Of a DNA stretch of 35,416 bases, positions 7,322 through 14,797 are shown one piece after another; positions within the stretch are counted from its first letter, which is position 1; every line of letters starts with the position of its first letter. The notes below the pieces were generated by a model. It was not told the origin of the DNA, ran no database searches, and saw only the letters and a program-made list of their open reading frames with translations. Source of the DNA: an uncultured Pedobacter sp. GTDB lineage: Bacteria > Bacteroidota > Bacteroidia > Sphingobacteriales > Sphingobacteriaceae. The stretch covers positions 1 through 35,416 of the forward strand of contig CAMLDJ010000026.1 in the NCBI GenBank assembly GCA_946478755.1, in the 5' to 3' direction. A program made the position numbers and the translations under genes.

Positions 7322-8683
7322 TTATAAATTCCCGCTGGTATAGAGGATATGATAATAAATAGCGAGTGCATCAGTTTGAGCCCTCACGAGATTGAACCTC
7401 GATTCCTGATAGAGATTATCTGCATCCAGCAGATCTGTTAGCAGCGATAACTGGTTTAGATATTTAATATTTACGATTCGGTAATTTACCTGTGCCTGTG
7501 TTACTGAGTGTTCATTCACCGAAATTCGCCTAAGTGCTTCTACATACCTGATGTAATAAGCCCTCATCTCTGTGCGTACCTGATCACTATAGGCCTCCTG
7601 CTGCAGTTCAAGTTCTTTTACCCTCGTTTTACCAGCAGCCACCTTGCTTTTGGTGTGGTATACCGATGAGATGCTGTACTGTACCTTTAGGCCAACAAAA
7701 CCGATGGAATAAGCCTGGTCAACTGGGGGGAAGAAAAGATAATTTGGGTAATTTAATCCGTAAGCGCCATAAATCCCAAGGCTGGGCAAATTACCGCTTT
7801 GTATTCCCTTCAACTTTGCTTTCTGCAGTTCAATGCTTTCAGCTGCTTTTTGTACGGAATAGGAAGAACGTGCTCCAAAACTGATAAGCGGCAGTAGTGA
7901 AGCAATTTCGGGTTTACGCATCCCGGCCGAATCAGCAGGCGCTATCACTACTGAATCTGGAACATTTATTAAAATATCCAGGTTCTGGTTGGCGATTGAG
8001 ATATCGTTTTCATTCTGCTCGAGGGAAAGCTCAACGTTTGATAAAGCCACTTCTGCACGCAGCACATCACTTTTGGTTACCTTCTTGTTTTTGTACAACG
8101 AATTGATGTTGTTTATCCTTGTCTGCGCTCTTTTGAGCTGGTCGCGGATGAACTTTTGTAAGTCGCTAAGCTTTAGCAAATCCAGATACTGCGTTGCCGT
8201 TTGCAAGGCGATGTTTGCTGACTGTTCGCTCGTGTTTAGCTTGGCAAGGTTGAGACGTGAATCTCCCTCGCCCTCCAACGCTCGCTGCTTCCCGCCACTA
8301 TAGAGATTAAACAAGGCGTCCACAGTTAGAGCAGCATTATTGGGACTTGGTTTCCTTGGTCCGGTTGTGGGGTGGCTTAGGCCTTGCGTAAAAAGGGTCA
8401 GTCCAGAGAAACGTTGATAAGAACCACTGGCATTAATCGTTGGCAATTTATTATGGTAGGCATCTTTACGGTCTTCGTCCGTAGCATTCTGCCCGATATT
8501 GGCTGCCAACACCCATTTGTTCTGATTTTTTGCAAACTGTACGGCTTCGTCGAGGCTAAGCTTGTAACTACTTGTTGTCAGCGCCTGGGCACTTGTATGT
8601 ATTGGATTTGATAAAAAAATAGTTAGCGATAAAATAGCAACTATTAAAAACGGTGTTTTCCCGTCACCAGCATATTTGAACAT
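7322..8683 (-). CDS. TolC-like outer-membrane efflux channel (453 aa)
   Basis: Outer-membrane factor of the tripartite efflux set. A signal peptide is evident (FLIVAILSLTIFLSNPIHTSA, cut into two parts here: about residues 12-32), followed by the two repeats of the OEP family: YKLSLDEAVQFAKNQN at the start of the first, long amphipathic helices rich in Gln, Asn and Ala, and a matching second half from about residue 260. It ends in a short tail. It lies 108 bases after the AraC-type regulator and 17 bases before the adaptor gene, so the transcript is probably tolC-emrA-emrB, with its own promoter possible in 8684-8791. Confidence 0.9.
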   Translation of the reverse strand: MFKYAGDGKTPFLIVAILSLTIFLSNPIHTSAQALTTSSYKLSLDEAVQFAKNQNKWVLAANIGQNATDEDRKDAYHNKLPTINASGSYQRFSGLTLFTQGLSHPTTGPRKPSPNNAALTVDALFNLYSGGKQRALEGEGDSRLNLAKLNTSEQSANIALQTATQYLDLLKLSDLQKFIRDQLKRAQTRINNINSLYKNKKVTKSDVLRAEVALSNVELSLEQNENDISIANQNLDILINVPDSVVIAPADSAGMRKPEIASLLPLISFGARSSYSVQKAAESIELQKAKLKGIQSGNLPSLGIYGAYGLNYPNYLFFPPVDQAYSIGFVGLKVQYSISSVYHTKSKVAAGKTRVKELELQQEAYSDQVRTEMRAYYIRYVEALRRISVNEHSVTQAQVNYRIVNIKYLNQLSLLTDLLDADNLYQESRFNLVRAQTDALAIYYHILYTSGNL

Positions 8684-8791
8684 GGCTCATTGTCTTTTGA
8701 TTAGACAAAATTCCTTTAAAATGTAGGGTTAAATTGGATCAGATTGCGCCAATGTTAGTCGAAATGACCTAATGTATCGGTTAAAAAGAAT

Positions 8792-9664
8792 TCAATCGAA
8801 CTTTTTTCTGTATTCGATGGGTGACATGCCCGAATTTGCACGGAAGAACTTGCCAAAAACAGAATGTTCTGAAAAGTTAAGCATACCGCTGATCTGGGAT
8901 ACCGTAAGGGCTTTGTTCTGCAACAAAACTTTAGCCTCGAGCATAACCGTATCATTGATCCATTTACTTGCAGATTTTCCAGTGTACTTTTTAATGGCTG
9001 CTGAAAGTGATTTGGGCAGCACATAAAGTTGACGGGCATAAAAATCGATCTTACGTTCGCTCATATAGTGTTTACTCAGCAGTTGCCTGAATTTTGTAAA
9101 CAGGGGGTGGCTCTTTGTGCTGGATGCTGCCTCAGGGGCGTGTTGTCTGTAATATCCATCGATTTCATACACCAGCGCAAAAATATAGCTCCTAATAAGG
9201 TTCTCTTGATGAAAGCCGCTTGTCGATTGTGTGAGTTGGATCAGTTCAAATATCTTGTTGATCTTCACAAAATAAGCTTCTTTTAGCGGCAATACGATGA
9301 GGTCGCCATTGGCAAAAAAGTCATACTTGAAAAGAAAAAAGAGGTCAGCATAGTGTTCCATTAAAAACGTATCCTTAAAAAATATAACATCCATTTTTAG
9401 TAGGTCGCTGCGTTTGGAGAAATATCGGATAACAGAAGGCCCAAGGGTGACTACCGCTGGTGCATCCACATCCCAAGAGGAAAGCCCAACATTGAGCCTT
9501 ACGCCGCCCTCTTTAATGTAAGCGATGGCATAACTTTCGGCCCTATACGGTTCTTCATGGTAGGGATGGTCACCAGAGCCTATGAACAGATATTCACGGT
9601 TATTGTCCGGGACAGAGAAAAGTTTGCTGTGTCTCGAAAGCGAAAAGGTCTTCATGTTATCCAT
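8792..9664 (-). CDS. AraC-family transcriptional regulator (290 aa)
   Basis: DNA-binding regulator with an N-terminal cupin-like sensing part (about residues 20-170) and a C-terminal double helix-turn-helix of the AraC/XylS type (about 190-290). The second HTH shows the usual ending: ISGMLNFSEHSVFGKFFRAN followed by SGMSPIEYRK. The first HTH lies near IDFYARQLYVLPKSLSAAIK. ATG at 9664 is the track start; a second Met at residue 4 is possible. It is on the same strand as, and directly upstream of, the efflux operon, so it is the likely regulator of it. This arrangement is common in Bacteroidota. Confidence 0.9.
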   Translation of the reverse strand: MDNMKTFSLSRHSKLFSVPDNNREYLFIGSGDHPYHEEPYRAESYAIAYIKEGGVRLNVGLSSWDVDAPAVVTLGPSVIRYFSKRSDLLKMDVIFFKDTFLMEHYADLFFLFKYDFFANGDLIVLPLKEAYFVKINKIFELIQLTQSTSGFHQENLIRSYIFALVYEIDGYYRQHAPEAASSTKSHPLFTKFRQLLSKHYMSERKIDFYARQLYVLPKSLSAAIKKYTGKSASKWINDTVMLEAKVLLQNKALTVSQISGMLNFSEHSVFGKFFRANSGMSPIEYRKKFD

Positions 9665-10018
9665 TGATACAAAAATACAAAATAGAGTCGCTTTGAAAGA
9701 ACTTGTATAATGGGTAGAAGTACATAAAGTAGAACCCTATAACATTTTGTATCGATCACTGAGGCAGAAGAAGCAAAGTATAGATATATCCGCTTGAAAA
9801 AATCAAGTTTTTCAGGTATATTAGGGAGAATCAGACTTGCGAATTCGGATCAATCAATACCGGAAGTTTCCCTATGGAATGGAAGAGAAAACGGGCCTAG
9901 TTTTTATGAAATCGAGAATTAGTTTAGGAATCGTGTTTTCAGACAGTGGAGCAACGAGCGATGCAGACATGGCCCACACCATTACCACACCTTAATCATT
10001 TAATGGTTATCCATGAGT
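9665..10018. other. Gap with an unassigned open stretch at 9825-9995
   Basis: No recognisable gene. On the + strand a frame is open from 9825 to the TAA at 9993-9995, about 56 codons, with in-frame ATGs at 9879 and 9906; the last gives 29 residues (start MKSRISLGIVFSDSG). I do not recognise it and cannot tell a remnant from chance. The rest is AT-rich without clear structure. Confidence 0.3.
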
Positions 10019-11242
10019 TTATTTTAAGAACCTGTTTATCAGCGTTTCCCTAAAAAGCTTATAAGGGTTTGAGGGGGTAAGTTTGAATGGAAAAGGGTAA
10101 TAACCCCAATTGTTTTTTAAAATCAATGCCAGGGCCTCTGTCTTCTTGGCGCCGGTTACTTCAAGGATTTCTTTAAATTCATTCAGGAAAATGGTCCTTC
10201 CTCCCCGCTGGTTCAGTTTATTTTGGATGATTTCTTCCAGAGCTGTATTGATGGGATAATTGGACAGGGAATCAAAAGATTGCAGGCCGCAACAAAGGAG
10301 CATTCCAAATCCATTTTTTCTACAATGACCGATCAGCTGTTCAATCCCTCTATGCAATCTCGCATCCATTATGGCATCGAGATTTCCCTTTGTCTCGGCA
10401 AGAAAATATCTACCATTATCCAGAAGTACCGCAAAGTCGGGCGTATAAAAATATTCCTTTTGGTTTTTACAATAGCTTATAGTAATGGGTTGTTCTATAT
10501 AATAAAGAACATTATCGGCAGACTCGAGTCTTTTTATAAAATCCAGCTCCACACCTGACTCGTATTGTATGTTCCTTTTTGTTTTATGACTATAAAAAAT
10601 TCCAGATTGATATCTGGGGTCTGCTTTTACCGTACGTTTGGGTTCCTGCCCCTCAAACTCTTCTATTTTACAGATTTTGACCTCATCAAACCAAACCACA
10701 TGGGAGTTAAGGAAATCGGCGAAACGTTTATTTTTGCCAAAACTTTTCCTTTCAAATTGCTGCCGTTCTCTAAATTCACGTTTGAGCAGGTCTTTATGGG
10801 ATTTGCAATATTCCATCATTTCTCCGAGCTTTCCCTTAAACGGCGAACATAGACAGACCAACAGTTTGACCATTCTCATCGTTGGCAATTCACTCATCTC
10901 AAAGAGACACAGCCGTACTATGGTCTTTGCCATATCATCCTTTTCCGTCGGAAAAGCATAACTGTTAATAATCGATTTCATATTTGCAATCCGATCGGAA
11001 ACTACTGGTCCCCTCATCTTTTTTAGTGCCTTGATGCCAATCTGCCGAACCCTTTCAGTGCTTATCTTTAGTTCAGATGCCAACACTGTTTCAATGTCAG
11101 GGAGCGGCTCTTCCCAATCGTACAACCTAGAAATCACACAGATCTCCCTACGGGTAAAGTTCCTGCTTTTCAACAGGCGGTCATCACTCAGGCACAGAGA
11201 GAAAATATTCAGAATTTTAAGCCCTATTGCGGTCATTCTCAC
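10019..11242 (-). CDS. Sigma-70 region 4-like HTH fused to TnsA-like nuclease (407 aa)
   Basis: Two domains can be read. Residues about 28-78 look like sigma-70 region 4: FTRREICVISRLYDW, then a recognition helix STERVRQIGIKALKKMRG, close to the classical 'SRERVRQIE.KALRKLR'. Residues about 205-310 form a TnsA/PD-(D/E)XK nuclease core: Glu228/Glu232 (YESGVELDFIKRLE), Gln251 (IEQPITISY), Asp269 (YTPDFAVLL), Glu283 and Lys285 (LAETKGN). The C-terminal 60 residues (LNEFKEILEVTGAKKTEAL) may be a winged helix as in TnsA. The track start is GTG at 11242; ATG at 11236 is an alternative. No TnsB, TnsC or transposon end is seen nearby, so it stands alone. Role unknown; a DNA-cutting defence or regulatory nuclease is an inference. 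Confidence 0.7.
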   Translation of the reverse strand: MRMTAIGLKILNIFSLCLSDDRLLKSRNFTRREICVISRLYDWEEPLPDIETVLASELKISTERVRQIGIKALKKMRGPVVSDRIANMKSIINSYAFPTEKDDMAKTIVRLCLFEMSELPTMRMVKLLVCLCSPFKGKLGEMMEYCKSHKDLLKREFRERQQFERKSFGKNKRFADFLNSHVVWFDEVKICKIEEFEGQEPKRTVKADPRYQSGIFYSHKTKRNIQYESGVELDFIKRLESADNVLYYIEQPITISYCKNQKEYFYTPDFAVLLDNGRYFLAETKGNLDAIMDARLHRGIEQLIGHCRKNGFGMLLCCGLQSFDSLSNYPINTALEEIIQNKLNQRGGRTIFLNEFKEILEVTGAKKTEALALILKNNWGYYPFPFKLTPSNPYKLFRETLINRFLK

Positions 11243-11300
11243 TGAAAGTTTATCTTATTAAAGGTATTGAACACAGTATCACACAGTCATGCGATCTATG

Positions 11301-11308
11301 CAAATATA
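11301..11308 (-). promoter_or_regulatory. -7 box TATATTTG for the HTH-nuclease gene
   Basis: Read on the - strand, TATATTTG exactly fits the Bacteroidota -7 consensus TAnnTTTG, about 60 bases before the start of the nuclease gene. No good -33 TTTG is found at the usual spacing, so this is tentative. Confidence 0.4.
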
Positions 11309-11481
11309 AAAGCATATTTGGAGGTTGATAGTTTTACTTGGCAAACATTATAATCATTTTATCAAGAATTTTCGTAAACTCCCTATTTCAATCAGTTCGC
11401 AAATAAAAGGGGTCGATAGGTGTTTTTTATCGATCTTCAAAATATCATTTATAAAATCTTTGCATGATTAAGTTGTCATGA

Positions 11482-11619
11482 AGCACCTCATTAAAAAATG
11501 CTGTTACTGGTGAAGTTATTTATACGCCACCGGATGATTATGATACAATCCTTGCGTTAATGAAAAACTTAGAGTATATCATACATATTTTTATCTTTAA
11601 CCCGGCAAGAACCTCATAG
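11482..11619 (+). pseudogene. Fic-family protein, short remnant
   Basis: In the gap 11243-11628 the only readable coding material is a + frame between TGA (11479-11481) and TAG (11617-11619). It reads SLKNAVTGEVIYTPPDDYDT followed by ILALMKNLEYII. This matches the part of Fic AMP-transferases just before the catalytic helix ('...TGEVIYTPP....I..LM.NLE.FI'). No HPFxxGNGR motif follows, and there is no start, so it is a dead piece. The remainder of the gap (11243-11481) holds only the promoter-like box and AT-rich sequence. Confidence 0.6.
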
Positions 11620-11628
11620 CCGTTACAA

Positions 11629-12003
11629 ATGCAAGCAACGATGAACGAAATTCTCAAATTGGAAGAAAAAATGGTCGATGCCATTGTCAGCGGCAATGTC
11701 GGGGTACTCGACCAATTGTTGCATGATGAGCTGGTATTTGTGAATCACCTGGGCATGATCATTTCCAAAAAAGATGATCTTGCCCCACACATCAGCGGTG
11801 ACCTAAAGATTGCCGCGATAGAAATTTCAGATCAACAGATCAGGCATTTCGGAGATACGGTGGTAGTAAGCATATCCAAAAAGATTAAAGGCAGTTATCT
11901 CAAGCAAGAATTTGAAAGCCTCTTGAAGTTTACACGGGTTTGGAAGTTGTTTAACCAGCAGTGGAAAGTGATTGCGGCAAGCAGCGTACCGGTACAACTC
12001 TAG
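11629..12003 (+). CDS. NTF2-like / DUF4440 protein (124 aa)
   Basis: Small cone-fold protein of the SnoaL/NTF2-like superfamily (DUF4440 type). The pattern is clear: an N-terminal helix with ILKLEEKMVDAIVSGNV, then DQLLHDELVFVNHLGMIISK, then a beta sheet ending in RVWKLFNQQWKVIAASSVPV, which is the standard closing strand pair. Such proteins bind or isomerise small ligands or dimerise as accessory domains, and the substrate is not predictable. Length is typical. ATG at 11629; a second Met at residue 5 is possible. No signal peptide. It stands alone between a Fic remnant and a DinB remnant. Confidence 0.78.
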   Translation: MQATMNEILKLEEKMVDAIVSGNVGVLDQLLHDELVFVNHLGMIISKKDDLAPHISGDLKIAAIEISDQQIRHFGDTVVVSISKKIKGSYLKQEFESLLKFTRVWKLFNQQWKVIAASSVPVQL

Positions 12004-12041
12004 TTTTTGATGTTTTGCGGAAGTAGCAAGATTTTATTTCA

Positions 12042-12182
12042 CTAAAACCGCACCACATCCGTATCAGGAGGTAGCTGGCCCAGTAGTCTGGTCATGGTCA
12101 TAGCCTGGCCTTTATGGTGAAAGCCGTTTGTAACTTGGGCAACGGTGTGTATTTCAGTGGAAGTTTCACCGAAATGCCCAGT
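12042..12182 (-). pseudogene. DinB-like protein, C-terminal remnant
   Basis: In the gap 12004-12336 a - strand frame of 46 codons ends in TAG at 12042-12044 and reads EIHTVAQVTNGFHHKGQAMT then MTRLLGQLPPDTDVVRF. The segment 'H....HHRGQ...M.R.LG..PP.TD' is the hallmark last helix of DinB/YfiT-type four-helix-bundle proteins, including a metal-ligand His. It is preceded by TGA, with no start, so only the end of the gene is left. The rest of the gap (12183-12336) shows nothing else. Confidence 0.58.
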
Positions 12183-12336
12183 TCACTCGGAAATTGATTG
12201 GCAATCTACTTAAAATGGTTTTTGCGTATATTTGAGTTTACAAGCAAGCCTAAGTCCATTCTAAACAAAGTATGCGGACTATTATTTATGAACAGGTTTA
12301 TTTGTTTATCTCAAATAAGCAAATCAGGAAATTGAT

Positions 12337-12978
12337 ATGAAACTCTCTTCAAAAGCGGAAAACATCTTGGGTCAGATCAATAGTAAAACTAAGCTGGGTG
12401 ACTTACGGAAAATTGCTAAGGACATCAAAAAGGATCACGAACTGGCTATGGAACTATGGTCAACCCGACAATTTTTGCCCCGCCAATTGGCCATCTTGAT
12501 TATGGACAATAAGCTTCTTTCACAAGATTTGATTAATAAGCTTGACAAGGACATGCAGAATCACCCATTTGATGAGCGAAATCAATTGATAGACTGGTTG
12601 ATGGCAAACCAACTAGCTAAAGACAAGAAAACTATAACGCTGATAGAATCGTGGAAAAATAGCCCTTCTTGTCTTCAAAGACGAACTTTTTGGTATTACC
12701 AGGCTCGTTTGCGTTGGCTAGGAAAAACACCTCCTCCAAATACTGAAGAATTGCTATCGGCCATTGAAAAACAAATAGAAAACGAAGAACCTGAAGTACA
12801 ATGGGCAATGAATTTCACCGCAGGCTGGATTGGCATTTTCGATAACAAGTACCGAACACGCTGTATTGAAGTTGGGAGAAAAACGGGTCTTTATAAAGGT
12901 GAAATGGTTTCAAAAGGGTGTACTCCTAATTATTTGCCAGAGTTCATTGCGATTGAAATCAACAAAAGAAGTTTATAA
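12337..12978 (+). CDS. AlkD-like DNA alkylation repair protein (213 aa)
   Basis: Predicted HEAT-like-repeat DNA glycosylase of the AlkC/AlkD superfamily, which removes positively charged alkylated bases. The whole sequence is helical, with paired helices and repeated Trp/Arg-containing turns: LWSTRQFLPRQLAILIMD, then NQLIDWLMANQLA, then QRRTFWYYQARLRWLG, and EVQWAMNFTAGWIG. These aromatic/Arg pairs line the DNA groove in the family. Length (213) is near the family norm of about 220-240. The end KGCTPNYLPEFIAIEI is typical of Bacteroidota members. ATG at 12337. It appears to be a single-gene unit. Confidence 0.75.
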   Translation: MKLSSKAENILGQINSKTKLGDLRKIAKDIKKDHELAMELWSTRQFLPRQLAILIMDNKLLSQDLINKLDKDMQNHPFDERNQLIDWLMANQLAKDKKTITLIESWKNSPSCLQRRTFWYYQARLRWLGKTPPPNTEELLSAIEKQIENEEPEVQWAMNFTAGWIGIFDNKYRTRCIEVGRKTGLYKGEMVSKGCTPNYLPEFIAIEINKRSL

Positions 12979-13119
12979 TTCAGTGTCAGATGTTAATGGG
13001 AATTTTCATTTTTAACCTGTTATCACAAATCGTTGAATAATGGAACTCTATCGTTATGACTAAGCCGTGACCGCCACGCGGCTGATGTATCCTTACATTT
13101 GGTTATAATCATATAGTCA

Positions 13120-14142
13120 ATGAAGAAAATAGGATTTTTATCGTTCGGACATTGGTCTGACCATCCTTCGTACCAGACGCGTAACGCAGGCGACACCTTG
13201 CTGCAATCGATAGACCTGGCTGTTGCCGCAGAAGAGATAGGTTTGGATGGTGCCTATTTTAGGGTGCATCATTTTGCGCAGCAGTTGGCATCACCATTTC
13301 CACTACTTTCGGCTATTGGGGCAAAAACCAACAAGATAGAGATCGGGACAGGTGTAATCGATATGCGCTATGAAAATCCGCTATATATGGTGGAAGATGC
13401 CGGTGCCGCGGACCTGATTTCTGATGGCCGCTTGCAACTTGGGATCAGCCGGGGTTCGCCCGAGCAGGTCGTCGAAGGCTGGCGTTATTTCGGTTATCAA
13501 CCTGAACAGGGAGAAACCGACGCCGATATGGGCCGAAAAAAAGCCCTGGATTTTTTGGATCGCTTAAAGGGCAGTGGATTTGCGCAGCCAAATCCCAATC
13601 CCATGTTCCCGAACCCGCCGGGTCTGTTACGTTTGGAGCCCTATTCGGATGGACTACGAGAACGTATCTGGTGGGGAGCTGCCTCTAATGCAACTGCAGT
13701 CTGGGCTGCCGAGAACGGCATGAACCTTCAAAGTTCAACGTTGAAATTTGACGAAAGTGGTAAACCTTTCCATATTCAGCAGGCGGAGCAGATCAGGCTG
13801 TATAAGGAAGCCTGGAAGAAAGCTGGGCATCAGCGCGAACCAAGGGTTTCCGTAAGCCGTTCGATCTTTGCGCTGGTTAACGAGCAGGACAGATATTATT
13901 TCGGGCAGCAGGGAAAAGGCTCAGATAGTTTCGGTTATATTGAAGCTGATAAACGAGCTGTCTTTGGTAAGAGCTATGCTGCCGAACCGGATCAGTTAAT
14001 CAGGGAATTAGCCGAGGACGAAGCGATACAGGAAGCGGATACGCTGTTGCTGACCATACCGAATACGTTGGGCGTTAATTATAATATCCATGTGCTATCT
14101 GCTATCTTGGAACATGTCGCCCCCGCACTAGGTTGGCGGTGA
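13120..14142 (+). CDS. LLM-class flavin-dependent oxidoreductase (340 aa)
   Basis: Luciferase-like monooxygenase-fold enzyme that uses reduced FMN/F420. The N-terminal strand (KKIGFLSFGHW), the GAYFRVHHFAQQLASPFPLL segment, the substrate/flavin stretch TNKIEIGTGVIDMRYENPLY, and DLISDGRLQLGISRGSPEQV are typical of the TIM-barrel family; the last corresponds to the 'SGGRF.LG.GRG' flavin-binding loop. Length (340) is normal. It is probably cytoplasmic, as there is no signal peptide. Converges with the chorismate mutase gene, 8 bases separating the two stops. Substrate unknown. Confidence 0.88.
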   Translation: MKKIGFLSFGHWSDHPSYQTRNAGDTLLQSIDLAVAAEEIGLDGAYFRVHHFAQQLASPFPLLSAIGAKTNKIEIGTGVIDMRYENPLYMVEDAGAADLISDGRLQLGISRGSPEQVVEGWRYFGYQPEQGETDADMGRKKALDFLDRLKGSGFAQPNPNPMFPNPPGLLRLEPYSDGLRERIWWGAASNATAVWAAENGMNLQSSTLKFDESGKPFHIQQAEQIRLYKEAWKKAGHQREPRVSVSRSIFALVNEQDRYYFGQQGKGSDSFGYIEADKRAVFGKSYAAEPDQLIRELAEDEAIQEADTLLLTIPNTLGVNYNIHVLSAILEHVAPALGWR

Positions 14143-14150
14143 TGGAAATA

Positions 14151-14528
14151 CTATTTTTTTTCTTTCAATGCGTCTTCTATTCGCAGGCTTTCTTTATGAA
14201 TAGCATTTAGCAACTCGGTAATAAATTCAGGGGAGAGGTCTTCTTTTTTGCCAGCTGTTATCCCTTTATCAATTACCTGTTGAAAACGTGCAGCTTGGAG
14301 AGAAGGGATGTTGTTTTTTGCTTTATAAATCCCTATTTCCTTTACTACACGTTCTCGTGCTCCAAGTATCTCAATCAATTTTTTATCAAGAGAATCAATT
14401 TTTTTGCGGGCTAGTTCGAGGGTCGGGTCGACAGTTTTAGGTTGACCCGATTGTGCAAAAAGGTAACTTGTCATGATCATCGTCATTAAAAAAGTAAAAA
14501 TAAATAAGCGATTGGTTTTGTTTTTCAT
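14151..14528 (-). CDS. Secreted AroQ-type chorismate mutase (125 aa)
   Basis: Converts chorismate to prephenate. A signal peptide (MKNKTNRLFIFTFLMTMIM to FAQ, cut near residue 25) precedes one AroQ helical domain. Aligning without gaps to the E. coli P-protein mutase, Arg11, Arg28, Lys39, Arg51 and Ser84 correspond to Arg41, Arg58, Lys69, Arg81 and Ser114, all conserved. Three other active-site positions differ: Asp48 is Gln78, Glu52 is Phe82 and Gln88 is Glu118. Glu at the Gln88 position occurs in yeast mutase and gives an acidic pH preference; that it does so here is inference. Periplasmic or secreted mutases are known, but their role outside pathogens is unclear. Confidence 0.82.
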   Translation of the reverse strand: MKNKTNRLFIFTFLMTMIMTSYLFAQSGQPKTVDPTLELARKKIDSLDKKLIEILGARERVVKEIGIYKAKNNIPSLQAARFQQVIDKGITAGKKEDLSPEFITELLNAIHKESLRIEDALKEKK

Positions 14529-14797
14529 ATTGAAGTTTTTATCTATTGTAACGAAAATTTTTTTGGAAATTGTATAGTTAATCGAGTTCTTCTCAATAAA
14601 ACTAAGGTAGGGGTACCACGTGTTCTTTAACTCTCAGTTGTATGAAATCTCTCTCGTTCTTCACAACCCGTTACATCAGTGTAAAGTCCGATTGAAATCA
14701 TTTTCGTGGACTAATGTAGTTATGATGTTAATAGGGTTTCCAGGTTATCAAACTCATCTATTTTTCTCTTTTAAGTCCCTGGGAAGGTCGCCACTGA

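Noticed and set aside
7666..8611. Several + frames over the TolC-like gene
   Set aside because: All are antisense shadows of one long real gene with a signal peptide and family repeats.
10019..11242. Tn7-like transposon
   Set aside because: A TnsA-like domain is present, but there is no TnsB/TnsC/TniQ gene, no terminal repeats and no target-site duplication in this window.
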